A stretch of 64,000 nt of DNA from Chloroflexota bacterium (GCA_902810745.1 CADDYW010000001.1:1-64000), one strand, 5' to 3'; counted from the stretch's first letter, positions 12,917-22,725 are shown. The notes: generated from the letters alone by a model not told the origin. Translations and numbers: made by a program.

Positions 12917-15900
12917 ATGGCTGAGTTTGCCCACCTACACGTTCACAGTGAGTATTCTCTCCTCGATGGTGTGGGGCGCCTGGATCAGATCGTAGCGCGC
13001 GCGCGAGAGCTCAACATGCGATCGCTCGCCCTCACCGACCACGGTGTGCTCTATGGCGCGATCGACTTCTACACGGCCGCCAAATCCGCGGGTCTCAAGC
13101 CGATCATTGGCTGTGAGGTCTACGTCGCCCCGGGAAGCCGGACCGACCGACGGGCCAAGGCCGACGCCAGCCCCCAGCACCTGGTCCTTCTCGCACAGAA
13201 TGAGGTTGGCTACCGAAATCTGATACAGCTCGTGACGAAGGCCCATTTGGAGGGCTTCTACTACAAGCCGCGTATCGACAAGGAGCTCCTCCGCACCTAC
13301 CACGATGGTCTCATCTGCTTGAGTGCCTGCATCTCCGGCGAAGTGCCTCGGCTGATCCAGGCGGGCGATCTGGACGGCGCCCGCGCTGCTGCTGCCTGGT
13401 ACCGCGACACGTTTGGGAAGGACAACTACTTCATCGAGGTCCAGCGACACGACGGCCTCGAATGGCTCGACGACATCAACCGCGAGCTCGTCGCGATCGC
13501 CCGCGCGCTTGACCTGAAGGTCGTCGCGACGAACGATGCGCACTACGTGCGTCCCGCCGATGCTCGGGCCCAGGACCTTCTCCTGTGTATCCAGACAAGC
13601 TCGACGATCGATGACACGAAGCGTATGCGCATGACGGGCCAGAGCTACTACCTGAAGTCGCCGGAGGAGATGCATCAGCTTTTCGCCGATTACCCGGAAA
13701 CGCTGACGGCATCACTTGAGATCGCCGAACGCTGCGAGCTGAATCTTGACTTTGGACGGGTCCACCTTCCGCAATTCGAGGTTCCGGCCGGCTATACACC
13801 CGAAACCTACCTGGAGGCCCTGTGTCGCGAGGGGCTCAAGCGGCGGTATACGCAGCTGACGCCCGAGATCGACGAGCGCCTGCGCTACGAACTGGACGTG
13901 ATCCGGGAGACCGGGTTCGCCCTCTACATTCTCATCGTCTGGGATATCGTCTCGTTCGCACGCAAGCGCGGAATTATGTACGGACCACGCGGGTCGGCCG
14001 CAGGAGCACTCGTGCTCTACCTGCTCGGGATCAGCGACGTTGATCCGATTGCGAACAATCTCACGTTCGAGCGCTTCCTCAACATCGAGCGCAAAGAGAT
14101 GCCCGATGTCGACATGGATTTCGCCGACGACCGCCGCGACGAGATGATCGAGTACGTTACCCAGAAGTACGGGCGAGACCACGTGGCTCAGATCATCACG
14201 TTCGGAACACTGGGGGCGAAAGCGGCGATCCGTGACGTGGGACGAGCACGCGGCCTGCCCCTCGGCGACGTGGATCGAGTTGCCAAGCTGATTCCCTCGC
14301 TGCCGGTCGGCATTACCATCGATCAGGCGCTCGAGGAGAACCCGGAGCTCAAGCAGCTCTACGAGGAAGACGAGGTGGTCCGTGGCCTGATCGACGATGC
14401 CAAGAGCGTCGAAGGTATCTCGCGGCACGCCTCGACCCACGCCGCGGGCGTCGTCATCTCGCGTGATCCACTCGATCAGATCGTCCCCCTGCAATACACC
14501 AGCCGCAGCGACAGCAGTGTGATGACGCAGTATCCGATGGCCGCGCTGGCGAAGATCGGACTGCTCAAGATGGACTTCCTCGGCCTGACCAACCTGACGA
14601 TCCTCGGACGGACGCTGGAGATCATCAAGCAGACACGCGGTATCTCGATCGATCTCCAGCGGATTCCTCTGGATGATCAAAAGGCGTTTGCCATGCTGGG
14701 ACGCGGCGAGACGGTTGGCGTCTTCCAGGTCGAGGGACGTGGGATGACGCAATATCTGAAAGAGCTGCGACCAACCAACATCGGCGACATTGCCGCGATG
14801 ATCGCGCTGTACCGACCCGGTCCGATGGTCAATATTCCACACTACATCGCGCGCAAGCACGGCCAGGAGCCAGTCGAGTATCCGCACCCGCTGCTTGAAG
14901 ATACCCTTCGCGATACGTTCGGTGTCCTGACCTACCAGGATCAGGTTCTTCAGGTTCTGAGGAAGGTCGCGGGCTACAGCCTTGGCCAGGCGGATATCGT
15001 CCGCAAGGCGATGGGAAAGAAAGATCGAGCGCTGATGGAGAAAGAGCAGCCGCGCTTTCTCGAGGGCGCGCGCCGGAACGGCCTGTCTGACCAGGAAGCG
15101 CTACGGATCTGGGAGCTTCTCGAGCCTTTCGCGGGCTACGGCTTCAACCGCGCTCACGCGTGCTGCTACGCCATGGTCGCCTACCAGACGGCCTACCTCA
15201 AGGCAAATTACCCGGCCGAGTACATGGTCGCGGTGTTGCGCGCCGCGACCGGCAATACCGATAAAATCGTTCACGCCGTGACCGAGGCTCAGCGGCTCGG
15301 GATTCCGATTCTCGGTCCAGATATCAATCACAGCGACATCGAGTTCACCATCGAGCCAACCCCACGCGGCCCGGCGATTCGCTGGGGCCTCGCAGCGGTG
15401 AAGAACGTTGGCGAATCCGCGGTTCAGCCCATCATCGAGGCCCGTGCTCGACACGGACAGTTCGGTTCAATCGACGAGTTCTGTCAGCGGGTAGATCTGC
15501 GCGGGGTGAACAAGCGGGTCCTCGAGAGCTTGATCAAGGCGGGTGCGTTCGATAGCATCGGACGACGATCACAGCTCCTCGCCGCCCTCGATCGCATCAT
15601 CGGCGTCGCCCAGAAGAGCCAGGAAGCAACGCAATCAGGCCAGGTGAGCCTGTTCGAGATGCTTCCCGTCGACACCAGGAGTATCTCGATCGCGCTCCCG
15701 GACACGCCGGACGTCCCTCAGAAGGAGAAGCTCGCCTGGGAGAAGGACCTGCTGGGCCTCTATCTCTCGGATCATCCACTCCAGCAGTACGCGTCGGCCC
15801 TGCTCGACGCGGTGACGGTCCAGGTCAGTGAGATCAGTGTCGACCTAGTCGGGCAGAAGGTCACCGTTGGAGGGATGCTGGTGTCGACGCGATCTCTCTA

Positions 15901-16549
15901 CACCAAGAAGCGGGATCCCATGATCTCGGCTGTACTGGAAGACCTCACCGGCTCGATCGACCTCGTCGCGTTTCCGCGGGTCTACGACAAGACCAAGGAG
16001 CACTGGGTGGCAGACACGGTGGTTCTGGTCACCGGAAAGCTGGATGAGCGCGAGGAACGATTCCAGGTCATTGTCGACAGCGTGACGCCGCTCAGCCCAG
16101 CGCCGTCACCTCCCACGGGGCAGTCTGCATCGGACGTGCCTGGTGACGGCGACTCGGAGGCATCGCTCCACACGGTCAGTACAGACGGCACGAACGGCCA
16201 CTCGGTCTCCTCGGCTGCACTTCGCGCCGCTCCGGTCTCGACCCAGGTCTCGCCCCGCTCCTCGTCCGGGCGTCGGCGCCTCATTCTTGAGCTGCGGCGT
16301 ACTGGAGATGAGAAGGCCGACCTGCAACTTTTGGGTCAGACCAACGTTATATTGAGTGAGCACCGCGGCGGTTCTGACGTCGTGGAGATGATCATCTCGG
16401 GCATGAATCGTCCGCGTGTTGAGCTCGAATGGCCCTCCCTGGCAGTTCGCTGGGATCGTCAACTGGAGCGCAAGCTCACCGTCCTCTTGGGACCCGCGGC
16501 AGTCCACGTCGAAAACTTGGAAGAACGAGAGAAGGCGATTGAGCGGTGA
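12917..16549 (+). CDS. dnaE: DNA polymerase III alpha subunit
   Basis: Replicative polymerase of the DnaE1 type, 1210 aa. An N-terminal PHP domain starts at once (HLHVHSEYSLLDG, then ALTDHGVLYG near residue 40). The palm motif PDVDMDFADDRRDEM lies around residues 395-409. The helix-hairpin-helix region and a C-terminal OB fold (from about residue 980, VTVGGMLVSTRSL) follow. Residues of about 1060-1120 form a Ser/Pro-rich low-complexity linker before a final folded segment. No embedded exonuclease domain is present, so it is not PolC. The stop overlaps the next gene by four bases (GTGA), implying coupled translation. Confidence 0.97.
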   Translation: MAEFAHLHVHSEYSLLDGVGRLDQIVARARELNMRSLALTDHGVLYGAIDFYTAAKSAGLKPIIGCEVYVAPGSRTDRRAKADASPQHLVLLAQNEVGYRNLIQLVTKAHLEGFYYKPRIDKELLRTYHDGLICLSACISGEVPRLIQAGDLDGARAAAAWYRDTFGKDNYFIEVQRHDGLEWLDDINRELVAIARALDLKVVATNDAHYVRPADARAQDLLLCIQTSSTIDDTKRMRMTGQSYYLKSPEEMHQLFADYPETLTASLEIAERCELNLDFGRVHLPQFEVPAGYTPETYLEALCREGLKRRYTQLTPEIDERLRYELDVIRETGFALYILIVWDIVSFARKRGIMYGPRGSAAGALVLYLLGISDVDPIANNLTFERFLNIERKEMPDVDMDFADDRRDEMIEYVTQKYGRDHVAQIITFGTLGAKAAIRDVGRARGLPLGDVDRVAKLIPSLPVGITIDQALEENPELKQLYEEDEVVRGLIDDAKSVEGISRHASTHAAGVVISRDPLDQIVPLQYTSRSDSSVMTQYPMAALAKIGLLKMDFLGLTNLTILGRTLEIIKQTRGISIDLQRIPLDDQKAFAMLGRGETVGVFQVEGRGMTQYLKELRPTNIGDIAAMIALYRPGPMVNIPHYIARKHGQEPVEYPHPLLEDTLRDTFGVLTYQDQVLQVLRKVAGYSLGQADIVRKAMGKKDRALMEKEQPRFLEGARRNGLSDQEALRIWELLEPFAGYGFNRAHACCYAMVAYQTAYLKANYPAEYMVAVLRAATGNTDKIVHAVTEAQRLGIPILGPDINHSDIEFTIEPTPRGPAIRWGLAAVKNVGESAVQPIIEARARHGQFGSIDEFCQRVDLRGVNKRVLESLIKAGAFDSIGRRSQLLAALDRIIGVAQKSQEATQSGQVSLFEMLPVDTRSISIALPDTPDVPQKEKLAWEKDLLGLYLSDHPLQQYASALLDAVTVQVSEISVDLVGQKVTVGGMLVSTRSLYTKKRDPMISAVLEDLTGSIDLVAFPRVYDKTKEHWVADTVVLVTGKLDEREERFQVIVDSVTPLSPAPSPPTGQSASDVPGDGDSEASLHTVSTDGTNGHSVSSAALRAAPVSTQVSPRSSSGRRRLILELRRTGDEKADLQLLGQTNVILSEHRGGSDVVEMIISGMNRPRVELEWPSLAVRWDRQLERKLTVLLGPAAVHVENLEEREKAIER

Positions 16550-16887
16550 AGGGTTTTGTCGTCAACTGGGTCGTTATCGTGATCGCGGTTTTCATCGCGG
16601 CGGCGCTCCTACCCACGCAGATCACCTACCGTTCGACGGCCGACGTGGCCATTTTCGCGCTGATCCTGGGCCTGCTCGATGCCTTCGTTCTGCCAGTCCT
16701 TCGCGTGATCTCATTTCCTCTGACCCTCGTCACTTTCGGCTTGTTTTCCCTGGTTCTCAACGCGCTCCTGTTCTGGCTCGCTGCGATCGTGGAAGGAAAC
16801 ATCGGCGTGGCGGGCTTTATCACGGTCTTTATCGCGGCGATCATCGTCAGCGCAGTCAACGTCGTCGTTGGACGAGCTCTGGGATGA
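16546..16887 (+). CDS. Four-helix membrane protein, phage holin family IV-like
   Basis: Small membrane protein of 113 aa with four predicted transmembrane segments. It has the LGLLDAFVLPVLRVISFPLTLVTFG-type pattern known from the PF04020 (YvlD-like) family, called holin-like but found as an ordinary chromosomal gene. Residues of the pattern lie at about 43-67. Function is unknown. The GTG start overlaps the dnaE stop by four bases, and yvcK follows 39 bases later, so the three genes are probably one transcription unit. Confidence 0.75.
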   Translation: MKGFVVNWVVIVIAVFIAAALLPTQITYRSTADVAIFALILGLLDAFVLPVLRVISFPLTLVTFGLFSLVLNALLFWLAAIVEGNIGVAGFITVFIAAIIVSAVNVVVGRALG

Positions 16888-16926
16888 TGCACGCGCCCTT
16901 CGACTTCTAAAGGGGGAAAGGCTCAA

Positions 16927-18258
16927 GTGAGCTCATATCTGAAGTTCCTCTATCCAGGGATGCACATCAAGCGGTGGCTCGCGTTGCTGCTGCTCGGAAT
17001 CACGCTGATCAGCCTTGGTATTGGCTACCTGATGGTACAGATGTACCGCACCCAGACGTTTCCCTGGTACGTTGGATACCTTACCCTCCAGTTCATCGAT
17101 CGTCCGGTACGCGGCGCGATGTTCATCGCGGTCGGCGCGGTCGTCTCCAGCCTTGCCATCTTGCAGCTCAATCGCTCCCTGCTCGCCCCCTTTCTCACGG
17201 CAGGTCGCGATAACATCTTCGACATCATCCATCAGCATCGCTATCGCCAGCGCGGCCCGAAGATCGTCGCCATCGGCGGCGGGACCGGGCTCTCGACGCT
17301 GCTTCGCGGTCTCAAGGAGTACACCGATAATCTGACCGCGATCGTGACCGTTGCCGACGACGGTGGATCCTCGGGACGCCTGCGGCAGGAGCTTGGGATC
17401 CTGCCGCCGGGAGATTTTCGCCAGTGTCTCGTCGCTCTTGCCGACGTCGAGCCCCTGATGACGCGGCTTTTTCAGTATCGGTTCACCGAGGGCCAGGATC
17501 TGGAGGGACATAGCTTCGGAAACCTCTTCATCGCCGCGATGACGGGAATCACCGGAAACTTCGAGCGCGCCCTCCGCGAGTCCAGCCGCGTTCTCGCGGT
17601 ACGAGGACAGATCGTCCCGTCGACCCTCGAGAATCTGACGCTGTGTGCCGAGTTCGAGGATGATGCGATCGCGCGCGGCGAGTCGGCCATTCCCAAGGCC
17701 CACAAGCACGTTCGGCGAATTTTCTTGCAGCCGCCTCACCCGGCGGCCTATCCCGAGGCGATCCGCGCGATCCTCGAAGCCGACCTGATCGTGATCGGGC
17801 CGGGGAGCCTGTACACCAGTGTGCTTCCGAATCTCCTCGTCGAGGACATTACTCGATCGATCCGGAGCTCGCGTGCCGCGGTCAAGGTCTACGTCTGCAA
17901 CGTGGCAACCGAAGCTGGCGAAACCGACGGGTTTGACGTGGCCGACTACATTCGTGCTTTCGACGAGCACGTGGGACCAGGACTGTTCCAGTACGTCCTG
18001 GTGAACAGCAATCTAAACGTCAACCTTCCGGAATCCTCCGAGGCGCACCTCGTCATGCTCGCCAACCGTGTCGTCGACAGCGGACACACCGTCGTCATGG
18101 CCGATGTCATCGACCCGATCGAACCACGGCGCCACAACCCGAAGAAGCTCGCCGATAGCCTCCTGAAGCTCTATTACGAGCACGATCACCTGAGCCAGCT
18201 CAACGGTCACGGACGAGACCGTGATGCCGAGGGGGTACTCGCGCGCGTCGACGTGTGA
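16927..18258 (+). CDS. yvcK: YvcK/CofD-like sugar-nucleotide-binding protein
   Basis: 443 aa, YvcK family, linked in other bacteria to UDP-N-acetylglucosamine binding, gluconeogenic growth and cell-wall control. The glycine-rich nucleotide motif GGGTGLSTLLRGLK is near residue 116, followed by VADDGGSSGRLR and PPGDFRQCLVAL. Unlike the B. subtilis protein it carries about 105 extra N-terminal residues with two membrane spans (about 17-39 and 60-85), so it is membrane anchored. The start is GTG after GGGGGAAAGG. Its last 52 bases overlap the 3' end of the convergent trehalose synthase gene. The usual partners yvcJ (RapZ) and whiA are absent. Confidence 0.9.
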   Translation: MSSYLKFLYPGMHIKRWLALLLLGITLISLGIGYLMVQMYRTQTFPWYVGYLTLQFIDRPVRGAMFIAVGAVVSSLAILQLNRSLLAPFLTAGRDNIFDIIHQHRYRQRGPKIVAIGGGTGLSTLLRGLKEYTDNLTAIVTVADDGGSSGRLRQELGILPPGDFRQCLVALADVEPLMTRLFQYRFTEGQDLEGHSFGNLFIAAMTGITGNFERALRESSRVLAVRGQIVPSTLENLTLCAEFEDDAIARGESAIPKAHKHVRRIFLQPPHPAAYPEAIRAILEADLIVIGPGSLYTSVLPNLLVEDITRSIRSSRAAVKVYVCNVATEAGETDGFDVADYIRAFDEHVGPGLFQYVLVNSNLNVNLPESSEAHLVMLANRVVDSGHTVVMADVIDPIEPRRHNPKKLADSLLKLYYEHDHLSQLNGHGRDRDAEGVLARVDV

Positions 18259-19577
18259 GACCCCAGCGTCTGGAACAACTGTAGATAATCGCTCAGCAGG
18301 CGGGTCGTGAGAAAGTTTTCTCGGACCCGCTCGCGGCCGTTGCGGCCGAGATTGTCCGCGAGGTCTGGATCCCGTAGCAGCTCGCCCGTCCTCTCGACGC
18401 ATTCGCGCATCGTCTTCACCAGGTAGCCGCACTGACCCGAAGCGACCTGCAGAGGAATTCCGCCCGCAGCGGTGGCGACGACCGGCCGTCCTTTCCAGAG
18501 CGCTTCCGAGACCGTGAGCGCGAATCCCTCGCGAATCGACTTCTGAAGCACCACCCGCGAGGCACGCTGGAAGGCGTTGACCTCGAAGTTCCCGACGCCG
18601 TGGAAGTTCGTGAGAAGATGGATATCGGGATCCTCGCCTGCGCGTCGTGCAGTAAGCTCGAAGTAGCGGAGACCCTCCGGATCGTCGGTCGCCATCGATC
18701 CCACCATCAGGAGCTGCAGGTCGCGAAAATCGCGCTTCAAGCGTTTGTACACATCTACTACTCCGAGCGGATCCTTCCACGGATCGAATCGCGACACCTG
18801 GGAGATGATGGGGCGATCTGGGTCGACGCCAAACTGTCTCAGAATATCGCGAATGGTTTCCGCGGGCAGGTCGACGTTCTTCGTGCTCAGGGGATCGATC
18901 GCCGGGGCGATCAGCGCGACCCGCGGAGTCGGCATGTCCTGCTTCACGTATTCGAGCATCGTGAAGATCGAGGCATCATAAGGCGCAAGATATGGTCGCA
19001 GGAAGTCCCAGACATCCGCGCGCGCCCGTGTCAGGTCGATATGGCATCGCCAGATCCACTTGCCGACGCGCAGCTCCGGACGTTGTTGGAGCAAGAAAGC
19101 GAGGACGCCGGCGGGCTGAGGATCGTGAATTACGACAAAGTCGTAGGTTCCTTCGAATCGCTCCGCTGTCAGCGCGTTGTAGCACCTCCAGACGTCGGCC
19201 ATCTCGGGCGTCCAGCAGGCGCCGATCGCCCTCTCCCGAATCGCTCCTCGCCTGCGAATGGCCGAAGCCAGCGGTGTGGCGGTTGGGCAGATGTACGCGC
19301 CCTGGAGTAGGTTGTGGATCGCCTTGGTCACCTCCCAGAGCTCGGGGGCACCGACCATTAGCCTCCACTCGGCATCCAGCCCGACGGATCTCATCAGCGG
19401 AACCACCGCCGAAAGGAGCTCTGCCACGCCGCCACCGAACGCGGTAGCGTTCAGGTGAAGGACGCGTGCGCCGCGCAGGGGCTTCGCCAGCGCGACGATC
19501 TCATCGACCCGCTGATCGCCGATGATTGGTCGGTAGTCGTCGATCTCCTTCGAGGAGATGGGTACCTGTTCAAGCAT
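18207..19577 (-). CDS. treT: Trehalose synthase, TreT-like GT4 glycosyltransferase
   Basis: 456 aa, GT4 family protein resembling the trehalose glycosyl-transferring synthase TreT, which interconverts NDP-glucose plus glucose with trehalose plus NDP. Supporting segments are HLNATAFGGGVAELL near residue 40, VVIHDPQPAGVLAFLL in the middle of the N domain, and the C-domain motif RASRVVLQKSIREGFALTVSEALW with the E-x7-E type loop. The ATG start has only a weak upstream AGGG. The gene converges on yvcK and overlaps its 3' end by 52 bases. Trehalose phosphorylase relatives share the fold, so substrate assignment is by resemblance only. Confidence 0.82.
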   Translation of the reverse strand: MLEQVPISSKEIDDYRPIIGDQRVDEIVALAKPLRGARVLHLNATAFGGGVAELLSAVVPLMRSVGLDAEWRLMVGAPELWEVTKAIHNLLQGAYICPTATPLASAIRRRGAIRERAIGACWTPEMADVWRCYNALTAERFEGTYDFVVIHDPQPAGVLAFLLQQRPELRVGKWIWRCHIDLTRARADVWDFLRPYLAPYDASIFTMLEYVKQDMPTPRVALIAPAIDPLSTKNVDLPAETIRDILRQFGVDPDRPIISQVSRFDPWKDPLGVVDVYKRLKRDFRDLQLLMVGSMATDDPEGLRYFELTARRAGEDPDIHLLTNFHGVGNFEVNAFQRASRVVLQKSIREGFALTVSEALWKGRPVVATAAGGIPLQVASGQCGYLVKTMRECVERTGELLRDPDLADNLGRNGRERVRENFLTTRLLSDYLQLFQTLGSHTSTRASTPSASRSRP

Positions 19578-20094
19578 GGTGATATCGCCCTACCTCGGCG
19601 CTGTGTGGAGGTGTCACGACGACTCGGACCGTGGCCGCGCACACGCTCGTATGGTGGTGTTCCGCCTTCGACCGCTGCCGCGCGAGCAGCCGGTCCCAGC
19701 GGTTCCGCCATCCGATCGCCGTGCCGCCTGTGCCTGGTGCGCTCGTCGTCAGACTCCTTCCTCATAGGGCATTCATCGCGCCAGTATAATTATGTAAAGT
19801 ATGCCTCTAATTATAGCGCAACACATCTTGAATGTCGGGTACAATATTGAAACCGAGGATGGTTTAGATCCGGTCCGTGGCAGTCTGGTGGACGGGCCGG
19901 CGAGGATCTCCCGCCCGCTTGCGCGGCAAACGCTGACAAATATCCTAGCCAACATGGCAGATACTCGCTGGCGCTTCGGTTAACGCTCTCGGGCAATCTA
20001 TGTTATGCTTGCTCTTGTGTAAGGTGGCTCACGTGAAGCGTACCGCGCGCCTGGTGACGCCATCGCCTGTCGTGAACCGTGCGAAGAGGTCGTT
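19578..20094. other. Divergent intergenic region before pyrF
   Basis: No convincing gene. It holds AT-rich promoter-like sites: TATAAT on plus at 19785-19790, and TATAAT on minus (19815-19810) with CCGACA 17 bases upstream (19838-19833), which could serve the trehalose synthase with a leader of about 230 bases. A plus-strand TTAACG (19980-19985), 18-base spacer and TATGCT (20004-20009) may serve pyrF. Short open frames here have no familiar motif. Confidence 0.4.
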
Positions 20095-20913
20095 TTGACG
20101 TTTCTTGAGAAGCTTCAGTCTGCAATCGCGCGGAACCGTAGTCTCCTGTGCGTCGGTTTGGATCCGGAGGTCGAGCGCTTACCGGCCGGCTTGCCCAGGA
20201 CGACCGTTGGCGTTTTGAGCTTCAATCGCGCGATCATCGACGCGACGGCCGATCTCGTCTGCGCGTATAAACCGAATCTCGCGTTTTACGAGGCGCTGGG
20301 GCCCGAGGGTCTGCGCTGCCTCGAGGCAACGCGTCGGGCGATCCCGGACCACATCCCGGTCATCGGCGATGCGAAGCGTGGCGATATCGGAAATTCCGCT
20401 CGGCTCTATGCCAGAGCTCTGTTCGACGGCTACGGATTTGACGCGGCGACAGTCAATCCGTACCAGGGTTCCGACGCAATTGAGCCATTTCTTGCGTACG
20501 CCGATCGTGGCGTCTTTGTCGTCTGTCGCTCGTCCAACCCCGGATCAGCCCAGCTTCAGAACCTGCTCGTATCCGAAGGTGGCATGACCTGTACGCTCTA
20601 CGAGTACGTCGCCTGGCGTGTCCGAAGCTGGAACCAGAGTGGCAACTGCGGACTCGTCGTCGGCGCGACCGCGCCGGACGAGCTGAGGCGAATCCGAAGT
20701 CTGGTGCCTGATCTCCCGCTATTAATTCCCGGCGTCGGCACCCAGGGTGGAGATCTTGCCGCCGCCGTTGCCGCGCACCGCGCCGAGGCCCCCGCGATTA
20801 TCAGCGCATCTCGCTCGATCCTGTACGCGTCCGGCGACGCCGCGTTCGATCAGGCGGCGCGTAGGGCCGCGGAAGAGCTGAGAAGCGCAATCCTTCTGAT
20901 GAGCCGGGCATGA
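20095..20913 (+). CDS. pyrF: Orotidine 5'-phosphate decarboxylase
   Basis: OMP decarboxylase, 272 aa, last step of UMP synthesis. The catalytic GDAKRGDIGNSA motif is intact (D92, K94, D97), and the N-terminal LLCVGLDPEVERLP is typical of the longer type 2 subfamily. The phosphate-binding region is IIPGVGTQGGD-like near residue 218. The start is TTG 20095 after GAAGAGG (20082-20088). It heads a run with the DUF951 gene and an MFS gene that overlap or nearly touch, so they are likely cotranscribed. No other pyrimidine gene is nearby. Confidence 0.94.
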   Translation: MTFLEKLQSAIARNRSLLCVGLDPEVERLPAGLPRTTVGVLSFNRAIIDATADLVCAYKPNLAFYEALGPEGLRCLEATRRAIPDHIPVIGDAKRGDIGNSARLYARALFDGYGFDAATVNPYQGSDAIEPFLAYADRGVFVVCRSSNPGSAQLQNLLVSEGGMTCTLYEYVAWRVRSWNQSGNCGLVVGATAPDELRRIRSLVPDLPLLIPGVGTQGGDLAAAVAAHRAEAPAIISASRSILYASGDAAFDQAARRAAEELRSAILLMSRA

Positions 20914-20916
20914 AGT

Positions 20917-21141
20917 ATGGTCATCGCCTTTCGGCTCGGAGATATCGTCAGGCTGCGAAAGCCTCACCCGTGTGGAAGCTACGAATGGCGGGTCGTTCGG
21001 CTCGGAGCAGATATCGGCTTGCGCTGTCTCAAGTGTGACCGGCGCGTCCTGCTGGCCCGGAGCGAGCTCGAACGACGCTTGAAGGCATTCGTCGCGCGAG
21101 GCGAGAACCAGCCATCTCCGGAGGCACCAAGTGGCGAGTAG
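20917..21141 (+). CDS. DUF951 family small protein
   Basis: 74 aa, matching the DUF951 pattern: N-terminal DIVRLRKPHPCGSYEW, then GADIGLRCLKCDRRVLL. The three cysteines (C in HPCG and the CLKC pair) could bind a metal. Function unknown. The family is widespread in Firmicutes and Chloroflexota. ATG start, three bases after the pyrF stop; it overlaps the following MFS gene by 11 bases. Confidence 0.88.
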   Translation: MVIAFRLGDIVRLRKPHPCGSYEWRVVRLGADIGLRCLKCDRRVLLARSELERRLKAFVARGENQPSPEAPSGE

Positions 21142-22477
21142 TGCAGTTGTCGAGTCGCCGCGGGCCTCGATCTTCCAGAATCGACCGTTCATGCTGCTGT
21201 GGGCAGCTCAGTTCATCTCCCAGACGGCGCAGCAGGCGATCTGGTTTGGCATGATCATCGTGGTCGAGCAGGTGAGCCAGTCGAGCGTCCACCTCAGCGC
21301 GGCAATCCTTTCGACAATCATCCCCGGTGTGCTGCTCGGGCTGATCGCGGGCGTGGTCGTCGATCGTACGAATAAGAAGACCGTCCTGGTCATCACCAAC
21401 TTCTTACGGGCGCTGACGGTCCTCGGCTACCTGCTCTACTCTACCTCGCTGTACGTCGTCTACGCGGTGAACTTCCTTTTCGTCGGGATCAGCCAGTTCT
21501 TTGGTCCGGCCGAGGCGTCGACCATACCCGCGCTCGTACCAAAGCGTCACCTGGTAACCGCGAACTCGCTGTTCAACCTGACCTTTACCATCTCGCAGCT
21601 TGTCGGGATCGTGCTCCTTGCCCCGTGGGTCATCAAGTTCTTCGGCGCCTCCGCACTTTTCGTGATTACGGCCGGTATCTACCTCGTGGCGGGCGTTCTG
21701 ACCTCATTGCTTCCGCCGGGAGTGGCTCCCGAGCGATCGCTCTCGTCCCTTCGCCGAAGTACGATCGTCGCCATCACGCGGAAGGAGCTCTCCGAGGCCT
21801 GGCGATTCATCACGTTTGACCGTCGGACCTGGTGGGCGATGGTCTTCGTCACCTTGTCGTCCACTCTGATGCTGATCTTGGCGATGCTGGCGCCGCGGTA
21901 CGTCGTGGTCGTCGTCGGGATTCAGCCTGAAGATGCGGTCTTCCTATTTGCCCCGGCCGGTTTCGGCATCCTGACGATGACACTTCTGCTCGGACGGCTG
22001 GCACGCCGGTACGGAGAGATGACGCTGGCCTATCTCGGTGGCTTTCTTTCTGGCATAGCACTCGTCGCCATGGCAGTCCTGCCGTCGTTCGCGCCCGTCC
22101 TGCGGCGCTACGGCACATTACTCTTCGGCGGACCGGTCCTTCCGACGGGTCAATCGATCCTGGTTCCGCCGCTGATGGTCCTTTCCGCGGCGATCGGCGT
22201 CGGGTTTGCACTCGCGACCATTCCGTCGCAGGCAGTATTGATGGAGCGCGCACCAGTGCAAAGTCGAGGACGAATCTTCGCCGTCCTCTTGATGATGGGA
22301 AACGTGGCGGCGATCGCCCCGCTAGCTTTCTTAGGGGCACTGGCTGATCTGATTGGAGTGAACGCGGTTGTCGCGCTTGTCGGCGCGGCCACGCTCCTGA
22401 TTGCGGGACTGGGCCTCCGCGAGCGCGACCAGGTGATCCTGGCTCGAGCACCACGCGAGGAGATTCCACTTCCGTGA
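21131..22477 (+). CDS. MFS transporter
   Basis: 448 aa with about 12 membrane spans. Cytoplasmic loop motif A-like sequence VVVDRTNKKTVL lies near residue 78, typical of the MFS_3 (EntS-like) exporter group. N-terminal FRPFMLL-type start (NRPFMLLWAAQFISQTAQQ). Substrate cannot be told from sequence. The GTG start overlaps the DUF951 gene, and the stop overlaps the next small gene by four bases (GTGA). Confidence 0.88.
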   Translation: MASSAVVESPRASIFQNRPFMLLWAAQFISQTAQQAIWFGMIIVVEQVSQSSVHLSAAILSTIIPGVLLGLIAGVVVDRTNKKTVLVITNFLRALTVLGYLLYSTSLYVVYAVNFLFVGISQFFGPAEASTIPALVPKRHLVTANSLFNLTFTISQLVGIVLLAPWVIKFFGASALFVITAGIYLVAGVLTSLLPPGVAPERSLSSLRRSTIVAITRKELSEAWRFITFDRRTWWAMVFVTLSSTLMLILAMLAPRYVVVVVGIQPEDAVFLFAPAGFGILTMTLLLGRLARRYGEMTLAYLGGFLSGIALVAMAVLPSFAPVLRRYGTLLFGGPVLPTGQSILVPPLMVLSAAIGVGFALATIPSQAVLMERAPVQSRGRIFAVLLMMGNVAAIAPLAFLGALADLIGVNAVVALVGAATLLIAGLGLRERDQVILARAPREEIPLP

Positions 22478-22725
22478 ATGCCCTGGAGGATGTCATGGTT
22501 CTCGACCGCGAGTACCTCGGACGCGTTCGCGAGGAGATCGCGACACTCGAGGAGGAGCTACGGTCCGGCGACGTTCGCGAACGTGTCCAGGCCGTGAGTA
22601 GGGCCCTCGAAGTTCCCGAGGATCTAGGCCTAGCAGCAATATATCGGGCGGCCCGACGGAGCGGCCTGACGCTGGCGCAGTTCCTCACGGATCTCGAACG
22701 AGCACTCGAGTCGGATTCACGGTAG
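22474..22725 (+). CDS. Small helical protein of unknown function
   Basis: 83 aa, soluble and mostly helical, rich in Arg and Glu (VREEIATLEEELRSGDVRERV). No family recognised. The GTG start overlaps the MFS stop in a GTGA, which argues that it is real and coupled. The C-terminal half (AAIYRAARRSGLTLAQFLTDL) resembles a short helix-turn-helix-like segment, but the evidence is weak. Confidence 0.6.
   Translation: MNALEDVMVLDREYLGRVREEIATLEEELRSGDVRERVQAVSRALEVPEDLGLAAIYRAARRSGLTLAQFLTDLERALESDSR

Noticed and set aside
16546-16887. Holin-like gene as a sign of a prophage
   Set aside because: The family is common in chromosomes, the neighbours are housekeeping genes, and no other phage gene is near.
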